Assembly: GCA_003833135.1 (NCBI GenBank)
Contig: QZLH01000239.1
Coordinates: 11,813 to 23,308 of the forward strand
DNA: 11,496 bases
Source of the DNA: Oehlia diaphana
Lineage: Eukaryota > Glomeromycota > Glomeromycetes > Glomerales > Glomeraceae
Reading direction: 5' to 3'
Below the pieces are notes generated by a model. It saw only the letters and a program-made list of their open reading frames with translations. It ran no database searches and had not been told where the DNA came from. Every line of letters begins with the position of its first letter. Position 1 is the stretch's first letter. The translations under genes were made by a program, and so were the position numbers. Of the stretch, positions 1 to 6,871 are shown one piece after another.

Positions 1-198
1 CGAATAAATTTAATATGAAATATAGTATTTCTTGTAAAAAACAAATATTATTAAAGTCATATGATAAAAAAGGATATTTTTAATACGTATAAAGGTCATA
101 TGATAAAAATGTATATCAAAATGACAAAAATTATGTATATTTCATTGAATTTTTAATTAGTACTGCGGATGTGACCTCTATTATAATTATCCAGGATC
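1..198. other. AT-rich intergenic DNA, no gene seen
   Basis: No coding or RNA feature is visible. A short imperfect direct repeat is present: the words aaagtcatatgataaaaa (around 54-71) and aaaggtcatatgataaaaa (around 91-109) lie about 38 bp apart, which suggests a small decayed tandem duplication. Confidence 0.5.
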
Positions 199-392
199 CT
201 ACCAGAATTATTAGTTCCAGTATTTTTCTTTTTAATTTTACATATAAAAATGTTAAAATTATTAGTTCTAATAGTTTTCTTTTAATTTTACATGTAAAAA
301 TGCCAGAATTATTAGTTTTAGTATTTTTCTTTTTGATTTTATATACAAAAAATACCAGAATTATTAGTTTCAGTATTTTTTAATTTATTTGA
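199..392. repeat. Decayed ~52-bp minisatellite, four units
   Basis: Four degenerate units start near 202, 254, 303 and 354. Each reads roughly (c/t)cAgAATTATTAGTT(c/t)(c/t)AGTATTTTTCTTTTTAATTTTA(c/t)AT. The unit is a diverged version of the better-preserved array at 2067-2681 (GCCAGAACTAT..GTTCTGGCATTTTC). A 70-codon open frame on the plus strand across this block is only the translation of the repeat and is not treated as a gene. Confidence 0.7.
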
Positions 393-414
393 TCCAAATA
401 TATATTAGATCAAT

Positions 415-535
415 GTGTCAGGTCAAGTACTCACTAGCACTAATCTGACCTGTATCAAGTCATGAATTTGATGATTTAATCTAAATATTTCAGAGTAATC
501 TATCAGGTCATCCGATTTGTCAGATCATGTTGCAG
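415..535. repeat. GACCTGA-word block
   Basis: The block contains several CAGGTCA/TGACCTG words (near 419, 445 and 508). It also shares an exact 16-bp stretch, GTCATGAATTTGATGA at 459-474, with the opposite orientation of 3070-3085 inside the large composite element. As at 2067-3150, it lies shortly downstream of a copy of the ~50-bp minisatellite, so the association of the two repeat families occurs twice in this window. Confidence 0.6.
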
Positions 536-1006
536 AGCTTTAGTTGATTCTACCTATCTAGTATAAAATATTATTAAGAAGGTAACCATAATTATTAATA
601 TAAAAACAATTAAATAATAATTTTAGCTTTTAATTCTGCACTTTGTTGTAGTACTTTAAAAACATTTAACATCTCTCTAGTATCTATCAGTAAAAATTAA
701 TAAAATTCAAGCTCAAACTTTGTTTAACTAGATTTTGACTAGTATAATTACTTATTACCACTATAACTAAAATCTAATCAAACAAGACATGCTTAAAGCA
801 GAAAGTTATTTATAATTATTTTACCCTAAATTTTATTGTTCTAATCTTCACTTTTTTTTTTAATTTTAAGTTTTATTTTGCAATTAGTAAATTTTTTAAA
901 ATACTTACTGATGTAAATTGGAAGGAAAAGATTTTTTCTAAGAAAAATTTATTTTATAAAATTTATTCATATGATTGTTCTATTATAAATTAATGAGAAT
1001 CTAATA
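536..1006. other. AT-rich intergenic DNA, no gene seen
   Basis: There are no ORFs of useful length, no tRNA-like cloverleaf and no clear repeat. The stretch ends at the TA dinucleotide (1005-1006) that abuts the left terminus of the composite element. Confidence 0.5.
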
Positions 1007-1182
1007 CAGTTAGACCTTTATATAATCATACTCTATATAGTCATTTTATATAAAATTATTCTATATAATCACACTTAAAACTTTTTGTGAGCTAGCTTGC
1101 GAGAAGCTTTAATCACATCTTTATAAAATACTACTTTACAGAAGCTTTAAATTTTTAAGCGATATCATTTAGATATCATTTC

Positions 1183-1431
1183 TAAGGTTGCTTGTCTAAA
1201 CCTTTTCAAAATCCTATGATTAGTTTCATCAAAATTTTACTATAGATTTATTATAATTTTGGCAGAGTTTCGGCAGTTTTGGCATTTATAATAAGTTTCG
1301 GCAGTTTTGCCTTTCTCTAGAGTTTCGCCAGTTTTTTGATATAACTTTAATACAGTATAGTTTCGGCAGAATTTCACTTTTTGGCAAAACGCTATCTTGC
1401 CTAAACCCCTAGGTTTCGGCAAGCAACCTTA
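1183..1431. mobile_element. 249-bp hAT-like MITE with perfect 8-bp target duplication
   Basis: The termini are a perfect 12-bp inverted repeat, TAAGGTTGCTTG (1183-1194) and CAAGCAACCTTA (1420-1431). They are flanked by an exact 8-bp direct repeat, ATCATTTC, at 1175-1182 and 1432-1439. An 8-bp duplication is typical of the hAT superfamily, so hAT-like is the best guess; the TIR alone does not prove it. The interior is rich in GGCAGTTT/TTTCGGCAG words (minus strand: CTGCCGAAACT, TGCCAAAA). No transposase is present: the only open frame (60 codons, minus strand) is a read-through of the repeats. The insertion lies within the left arm of the larger element, so it is the younger event. Confidence 0.75.
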
Positions 1432-1535
1432 ATCATTTCAATATCAAAATAAAGTATTATTATTTCAATATTATTTTGATATTAAATTAATATTGAAATG
1501 ATATCAAAATGATAATAGAAATAACATTAAAACAA
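1432..1535. repeat. ATATC/CATTTC palindromic repeat, left-arm copy
   Basis: This is a run of TTTCAATATC, AATATTGAAATGATATC and GATATTAAATTAATATTG words and is itself largely self-complementary. It is the inverted counterpart of 4226-4378 in the right arm and defines the arm homology most clearly. Confidence 0.65.
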
Positions 1536-1976
1536 TCACTGGTAAAAAAATGGTTTATCCTACACACATCCTACATATATCTTACATATATCAGGTACTC
1601 AAAATGTAAAAAATCATACACTAATAATATACATATCATATACATATTGGGTACTTATATATATCGTATACTTATTAGGTACCTGATATATGTATAATAT
1701 ATATATGGGCGTTTTGCAGTAGAAAGGGACGAAACTACTAAAAAAAATAAAAAATAAGTTAATATAAAATCTGAACAAATTATAGTATTTAAAATATTTT
1801 TGGCATATAAAAGAAAATTTAAATTTTTTAGTAGTTTCGTCCCTTTCTACTGCAAAGCATCCATATTAGTACCTGATATATGTATGATATGTATATTATT
1901 TGTATATGATTTTCTACATTTTGAGTACCTGATATGTGTAAGATATGTGTAGGATAAATCATTTTTTTACCAGTGA
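1536..1976. mobile_element. 441-bp long-palindrome (foldback-type) element
   Basis: The outer ends are TCACTGGTAAAAAAATG (from 1536) and its complement ending ...TTACCAGTGA (1976). The arms run about 180 bp on the left and 120 bp on the right. They share the words TTATCCTACACA, ATATCAGGTACTCAAAATGTA, AATCATA and TAATATACATATCATA in inverted order. Nearest the centre is a perfect 33-bp inverted repeat at 1713-1745 and 1824-1856, containing GTAGAAAGGGACGAAACTAC, around a 78-bp AT-rich loop. The left arm carries about 45 bp extra with duplicated GGTAC words. No target-site duplication is obvious, so superfamily is not assigned, and no protein is encoded. Confidence 0.7.
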
Positions 1977-1987
1977 ATAAAGATGAG

Positions 1988-2066
1988 TCTGCAAATAATT
2001 TTTAAATTCTGCAATATTGCGGATTTTGGAGTTGAATTGTGGTTAGTAGTCCGCAATTCCGCAATT
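1988..2066. repeat. Short CCGCAATT / TTTGCAG word patch
   Basis: TCTGCAA(A/T)(A/T)TT and CCGCAATTCCGCAATTC words occur here. They are the same vocabulary as the larger block at 2758-2982, from which this patch is separated by the ~50-bp minisatellite. Confidence 0.5.
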
Positions 2067-2681
2067 CAGTTTTGGCATTTTCTTACATACAAAAAACACC
2101 AGAACTAATAGTTTTTTTATACAAAAATGCCAGAACTATTGCTTCCAGTATTTTTTTTAATTTTATTTAATAAAAACGCCAGAACTATGAGTTCCAGCAT
2201 TTTTTTTTAATTCTTTTATATAAAAATTCTGGAACTATAGGTTCTGTCATTTTCTTTTAATTTTTTTTTAATAAAAATGCTGAAACTAAAGTTCTGGCGT
2301 TTTCTTTTAATTTTATTATGTAAAAATGCCAGAACTATGAGTTTTGGCGTTTTCTTTTATTTTTTTTTAATAAAAAAACTAGAACTATGGGTTCTGGCAT
2401 TTTCTTTAAATTTTTTTTAATCAAAACGCCAGAACTATAGGTTCTGACGTTTTCTTTAAATTTTTTTTAATTAAAATGCTGGAACTATAAGTTCTGGCAT
2501 TTTCTTTTAATTTTTTTTATATAAAAATGCCAGAACTAAGGTTTCAGCATTTTCTTTTAATTTTTTTTATGTAAAAATGCCAGAACCTATGGTTCTGGTA
2601 TTTTCTTTTAAATTTTTTTTAATTAAAATGCTAGAACTATAGGTTCTGGCATTTTCTTTTAATTTTTTTTTATGTAAAATA
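2067..2681. repeat. ~50-bp x 12 palindromic minisatellite
   Basis: About twelve units follow a partial first one. Measured starts include 2091, 2123, 2172, 2222, 2273 and 2322, which gives a period of 49-51 bp after the first short unit. The consensus by eye is AAAAATGCCAGAACTAT followed by gGTTCTGGCATTTTC, then TTTTAATTTTTTTTaT. The core is a dyad (GCCAGAAC / GTTCTGGC), so every unit can fold on itself. Substitutions are mostly transitions in the GC-bearing core, while the unit length is kept within a few bases. The units are contiguous with no unique spacers, so this is not a CRISPR array. Confidence 0.85.
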
Positions 2682-2757
2682 ATTTTTTTTATTATTAATA
2701 ATAAATAAAATGTTTTTTTTAGTAATAATTATATTTTATTAAAAAAAAAATAGTTTT

Positions 2758-2982
2758 TTTTGCAGACATTTTGCAAATCCGCAAATATTTCGCAATCTGC
2801 AAATATCGCAAGTACCGCAATTTAATTGCAGAATATTTGCGATACTTTGCAATATTTGCAGATTTGCAGAATATTTGCAGAATTGCGGATAATTGCAAAT
2901 TTGCAGATTTGCAAATTTTTAGATTTAAAAATCTGCAATATTTTGTAATACCATAAATCGCAATTATTCGCAATTACATATT
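2758..2982. repeat. TTTGCAG/CTGCAAA word array
   Basis: TTTGCAGA, ATTTGCAG, TTTGCGA, GCAAATCTGCAAAT and ATTGCGG words are repeated irregularly at about 8-18 bp spacing and in both orientations. This leaves both strands open (61 codons plus, 84 codons minus), with translations dominated by repeated Ile/Ala/Lys/Tyr/Cys patterns. That is an effect of the repeat and not evidence of a gene. The cluster of CpG dinucleotides is unusual for this AT-rich window. Confidence 0.7.
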
Positions 2983-3169
2983 TGTGGTACTATTCTTATC
3001 AGTAATGTTCTGAATGGATCAGGTCAATTCAAGTGACCCGTCAGGTTGACCTGAAAATTTTGGGTTAGGTCATCAAATTCATGACCTGACCTCAGGTCAG
3101 ATCACAGTTTGACCTGACCCGTTTGACTCATTTGACCTGACATAATATTTCTAGCCAGATGGATCAAAT

Positions 3170-3865
3170 ATGTGAAAAAAAATGTTTTGGCATTTTTTCA
3201 TATAAAAATATTGAAAAAAATGTTGTAATTATTAAGAAAAAATGTTTCAGCATTTTTTTATACAATAATATTAAAAAAAAATGCTGAAAACATTTATTTT
3301 TGTATTAATTATTAAGAAAAAACATTTTGGCGTTTTTTCATATAGAATTATTAAAAAAAAAATGTCAAAACGTAAGAAAAAATGTTTCAGCGTTTTTTCA
3401 TATAATAATATTGAAAAAAAATGCCAAAAATATTTTTTTGTTAATTATTAAGAAAAAACGTTTTGGTGTTTTTTCATATAAAATTATTAAAAAAAATGTT
3501 AAAGCGTTTTTTTTGTATTAATTATTAAGAAAAACGTTTCAGCATTTTCCATATAATAATAAAAAAAAAATGCTGAAAATGTTTTTTTATTGTATTAATT
3601 ATTAAGAAAAAATGTTTTAGCATTTTTTCATATAAAATTATTAAAAAAATGTCAAAGCATTTTTTTGTATTAATTATTAAGAAAAACATTTTGGCATTTT
3701 TTCATATCAAAAACATTTTTTTTTTGTATTAATTATTAAAAAAAATGTTTTAGCATTTTTTCATATAATAATATTAAAAAAAAATGCTAAAAACATTTTT
3801 TTTTTGCATTACAATTAAGAAAAAATGTTTCAGCATTTTTTCATGTAAAATTATTATTCTTAATA
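3170..3865. repeat. ~75-bp x 9 hairpin minisatellite
   Basis: The marker TAATTATTAAG-AAAAA begins near 3226, 3306, 3373 (truncated), 3442, 3518, 3596, 3671, 3730 and 3811, with spacings of 59-81 bp. A typical unit is TAATTATTAAGAAAAAATGT, then TTCAGCATTTTTTCATATAA, then TAATATTAAAAAAAAATGCT, then GAAAACATTTTTTTTTGTAT. The segments AATGTTTTCAGCATTTTTT and AAAAAATGCTGAAAACATT are complementary, so each unit is a foldback. The 64-codon plus-strand open frame at 3327-3521 is a read-through of this repeat. Confidence 0.8.
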
Positions 3866-3887
3866 ATAATTATCGTACAGAAAAACG

Positions 3888-4000
3888 TCAGGTTTGACAT
3901 TTTTTATTTTTTTAACTAAAAAATTTTAGATTTGACATTTTTTATTATTTTTAACTAAAAATAGTAGGTTTGATGTTTTCAATTAAAAATCCATTTTTTA
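3888..4000. repeat. ~38-bp x 3 minisatellite (GGTTTGACATTTTTTATT)
   Basis: Units begin at 3891 (ggtttgacat), 3929 (gatttgacat) and 3968 (ggtttgatgt). Each is followed by a T-rich run and AACTAAAAA, with a spacing of 38-39 bp and three copies. Confidence 0.65.
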
Positions 4001-4005
4001 TTAAC

Positions 4006-4049
4006 GTTTTTCATTAAAAATTTGGGTTTTTTATTTTTAATGAAAAAAC
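4006..4049. repeat. Short perfect-stem inverted repeat
   Basis: GTTTTTCATTAAAAAT (4006-4021) is complementary to ATTTTTAATGAAAAAAC (4033-4049), apart from one extra A, around an 11-bp loop. It lies between the ~38-bp array and the right GACCTGA block. Confidence 0.6.
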
Positions 4050-4192
4050 ATCATTTTTAATACATGGGTCAAACAGATCAAATGAATCGGATCAGGTAAG
4101 ATGGGTTACCTGATCTGATCTGACCTGATTTTTTTTGTCAGGTCAGATAAGATGGATTACCTGACCCGACCTGACCTATTTAGAACACTACT

Positions 4193-4557
4193 TACCAGTA
4201 AATATATTTGGGTTTAATTTAAAGATATCATTTCAATATCATTTTAATTATCATTTTGATATCATTTCAATATTTATTTAATATCGATATGATATTAAAA
4301 TGATAATACTTTATTTTGATATCACATTAATATTAAATTAATATTGAAATGATATTAAAATGATATCAAAATGATACTGTTAAGATAAACTTAATGATAT
4401 TGATTCTATATTAATTAAAAATGTTAAGTTTCTGTAAAGTAATATATATAATTATTATATAAAAAATTTTTGTATAATTACATTATAGTAAAAGTCTTTA
4501 TATAATTACTGATTTTTGTAAAACTGATTACTAGGTGACTATACAGAGGTCTGACTG
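4193..4557 (-). repeat. Right arm of the composite element
   Basis: This is the inverted counterpart of the left arm. It contains the uninterrupted ATATC/CATTTC palindromic repeat (4226-4378), where the left arm has the hAT-like insertion. Then follow TTAAGTTTCTGTAAAGTAA (4420-4441, matching the left arm's TACTTTACAGAAGCTTTAA) and the terminal GTGACTATACAGAGGTCTGACTG. It is the better preserved of the two termini: the four positions that differ are C or G here, in TIR orientation, and T or A on the left. Confidence 0.65.
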
Positions 4558-4559
4558 TA

Positions 4560-5017
4560 CTTAATTAATTAAAATTGTTTATAAAATTTACTTTATATAT
4601 AATATAGTCTTATTTTTAATCTTAATAAAGTATTAAATATGCTGCAGACAATATAAAAAAATAATAAAATATTGCATTTTAAAATTTTTTTAAAAAAGTT
4701 TTGCTAACTTTCTTTTTAGGTTAAATAATTTGAATTAAATTACTGCTAAAATTTATATTTTATATCAATTATTTTTTTAAAAATTATTTGTATTATTATT
4801 TATTTCACTTTATATATTATAATAATATCTCTTGATTTTAATTGTAATCATAATTTACATTTTTTTTAAAAAAATTTGGGCAAAATTATATAATTATATA
4901 AAATTTACTAATAGGTTAAATCATCTAAATTAAATCACCTTAAATTAAAATTAGTCTTATACTTTTTAAAAATTTAAAATTTTTTAAAAAAACTTTATTA
5001 TTTAGTAATCAAAATTA
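4560..5017. other. AT-rich intergenic DNA with a decayed ~195-bp duplication
   Basis: No gene is visible. AGGTTAAATAATTTGAATTAAATTAC (near 4718) and AGGTTAAATCATCTAAATTAAATCAC (near 4914) form a direct repeat about 195 bp apart. Each copy is preceded by a TTTTTTTAAAAAA run followed by a TTTTGC or TTGGGC word, which suggests an old tandem duplication. Confidence 0.4.
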
Positions 5018-5202
5018 CTATTATTTAAATTATCTTATTAAGATACATAAATATTATCAAAATTATAATTTTAGAATTAATAGAAAAAAATTATATTAAT
5101 AAGTTATTTGATAATAAATTCAATAATTGCTAGCTATCTATTAATTTTGATAATATAATTTAATTATCATTTGGTATATTTTATTAAGATAATTTAAATA
5201 GT
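5018..5202. repeat. Imperfect ~65-bp-arm inverted repeat
   Basis: The left arm 5018-5083 (ACTATTATTTAAATTATCTT ... ATTATCAAAATTA ... TTAATAG) pairs with the right arm 5138-5202 (CTATTAATTTTGATAAT ... AAGATAATTTAAATAGT). The mismatches are scattered. In DNA this AT-rich some of the match is expected by chance, but the shared order of ATTTAAATTATCTT, TATTATCAAAATTA and TTAATAG supports a real foldback. No flanking duplication was identified. Confidence 0.55.
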
Positions 5203-6871
5203 GCTAGTTCATCTTTTTATAATTATTGAATAATAAAATATTTTGCTTAAATGCTTTTTTTTAAAATTTTAAAATATCAGAATTTTTTTAAACTTTAAAA
5301 TTAATTTTAACAGATAACTCTAATTATAATAAGCAAGTAAAATTAAAATAAGAATTTTAAATAGGTAATAAAGTACTTACTGTATATATAAAGCATAAAA
5401 AAAAATAATAGTTAGAAAAATTAAAGAATAAATAATTAAAAAATATCATATTTAATCTATAAAGTATTATAGAACAGAATTTATAAAAAATGAAAAAATA
5501 TTGAAAACATCTTAAGATAGAGAAAGTTAAAAAAATTTTTATAATTGGAAATGATTTAAACTAAAATAATAATTAGAAGTAAAGAAATAATTGATAAAAC
5601 CCAAATCTGATTTTTTTAAAAAGAAGAAATTTAAATATTTTAGTATTTTAAATAATAATATAAATTACTTCTATCATAAAAAAATTATATAATAATATTT
5701 AGTATTATAGTTTTTGGATTATTTGATTTTCCATTTATATTATTTGCGTAATATATAAATCATAAATTTTTGCTCTTTTATAATAGCTATTACATAAAAT
5801 TACACTTATAAATTGTAAATTAAATAGTAAAAAAAAGAAACTAAACTGATAAAATATTAAAGCAATATATAATGAATATTTTTATTAGATTATTTTATAG
5901 AATTTAATAAGAACTTTAATTAATATTATATGAAAAACAATTTTTACCATTTATGTGGCAATTATTATATTTTAACAAAGTACTTTAAAAATAAGTTATG
6001 CAATATAAATAAAGAAAATTTCAAATTTTGAACTATTGTTATTTATAGATTATTTTTTTGTTACATTTTTTTTTGCTAATTTACAAATTTATTAAAATAA
6101 AGCTAGAATTTATACATAAAAGTAAAAACTAAATAACTATTCTAATATTATTAAACATTAAAGTACTTAATAATACAGTATATATACTTTATAAGTTTTT
6201 TGATTTTTTTTATTTTGCAAAATTTCTAGTACAAAAAAAAGTATTATTCAAGTTCTTTTTTTCTGAGGGTGCTAAGCAGTACTTGTTTAGTTTAGGCTAT
6301 AGTTTTTTGAAATTACATACTATAGTATTAAGTACCAGTGGTGTATTTTAGTAAAGTCAAAAAAATTATATTATTGAAAATTGACAAAACATAGTAAAAT
6401 CAATTCTTGAAAAATTTTCTTTTTGCTGAAATTAGAAACTGATTCAAAGTCAGGTTTGTCATCTATAAGCAATCCCCTAATCTATATATCAAATTCGTCT
6501 ATTATAATTGCAATTAAAGAATAAAATGCCATTAAAAGTTCTTTAAATAATAGATTAGCCACGTAGTAAATATTTATGTATGATAAATCACTTGGTTATT
6601 TATTACATGAAAAAATCGTCTAGATGACGACATTATATATAGCCTATACAAAAAACTAATTAAAAATAGTAATGTGCAAACAATAAACAATTTATGTGTT
6701 AAAATGCAAAAACTAAATAGAAAAATAGAATAATAAAAGGATTATGAAGTAATAATTCATTCATAAACCTGACCTAAATCTATGTTATTGATGTTGCATG
6801 AAAATGTTCATGAAATTAAAAAAATTTTAATTTTTACAATAAAATGACCTCTTCGTACTGTTTATATATAT
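5203..6871. other. Very AT-rich intergenic DNA, no supported gene
   Basis: No open frame of note, tRNA or clear array is visible. GTACTTACTGTATATATAAAG (near 5371) and GTACTTAATAATACAGTATATA (near 6162) are loosely similar. A patch with more mixed base composition lies at 6265-6345; it carries GGCTATAG and CTATAGTATTAAGTA words around AAATTACATA. The last 250 bp (6620-6871) would contain the 3' untranslated region of the minus-strand gene, but I see no polyadenylation signal I would vouch for. Confidence 0.45.

Larger units (their letters stand above)
1007..1547 (+). repeat. Left arm of the composite element
   Basis: This arm pairs with 4193-4557. Subterminally it holds several spaced copies of a TATATAATCA/TATATAGTCA word (1020-1070), like the repeated transposase-binding sites seen in many TIR elements. 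AGAAGCTTTAA occurs twice (1103-1113 and 1140-1150). The arm is interrupted by the 249-bp insertion at 1183-1431. With the insertion and one copy of its target duplication removed, the arm is continuous and aligns with the right arm. It ends near an ACTGGTAA word (1538-1545), which also closes the right arm in opposite orientation. Confidence 0.65.
3001..4192. mobile_element. ~1.19-kb block with inverted GACCTGA-type ends
   Basis: The left end (3001-3025) begins AGTAATGTTCTGAATGGATC. The reverse complement of the right end (4168-4192) begins AGTAGTGTTCTAAATAGGTC. Over 25 bp there are four differences, all transitions. Each end runs into about 100-150 bp rich in CAGGTCA/TGACCTG words (3016-3145 and 4078-4178). 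Between the ends lie the ~75-bp array, the ~38-bp array and a small hairpin. No flanking duplication is obvious and no protein is encoded, so it may be a structured repeat cassette and not a transposon. Confidence 0.5.
1007..4557. mobile_element. ~3.55-kb non-autonomous TIR element, pogo/Tigger-like ends
   Basis: The left terminus reads CAGTTAGACCTTTATATAAT... and the reverse complement of the right terminus reads CAGTCAGACCTCTGTATAGT.... They match at 18 of 22 positions, and all four differences are transitions. Both ends abut TA (1005-1006 and 4558-4559), the expected target duplication of Tc1/mariner/pogo elements. The similarity continues inward: both arms share a TACTTTACAGAA(g/a)CTT segment and about 90 bp running from ATATCAAAATAAAGTATTAT to CAAAATGATAAT, so these are long decayed inverted arms and not a chance 22-mer. 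There is no open frame for a transposase. The interior is made of nested repeats listed separately. The family name rests on terminus shape and the TA site only. Alternative: the two ends may belong to different copies that have come to flank unrelated repeats. Confidence 0.65.

Noticed and set aside
171..383. 70-codon plus-strand open frame
   Set aside because: It is the translation of the decayed ~52-bp minisatellite, with repeated hydrophobic strings and no start or coding signal.
1240..1422. 60-codon minus-strand open frame inside the MITE
   Set aside because: It lies wholly within the 249-bp inserted element and reads its GGCAGTTT/TTTCGGCAG words. It is far too short for a transposase and has no recognisable motif.
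1509..1697. 62-codon plus-strand open frame
   Set aside because: It covers the left arm of the 441-bp palindrome and its Tyr/Ile-rich product reflects TATA-type repeats.
2067..2681. CRISPR array
   Set aside because: The units are directly contiguous with no unique spacers, and the context is eukaryotic with no cas-like gene.
2719..2973. Overlapping opposite-strand open frames (2719-2973 minus, 2771-2956 plus)
   Set aside because: Both are read-through of the same TTTGCAG word array. Neither has varied composition or a family resemblance.
3327..3521. 64-codon plus-strand open frame
   Set aside because: It is the translation of the ~75-bp hairpin minisatellite, with internally repeated peptide motifs.
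4585..6265. Remnant coding gene in the AT-rich stretch
   Set aside because: Stops are frequent in all six frames and I could find no splice-joinable coherent peptide.
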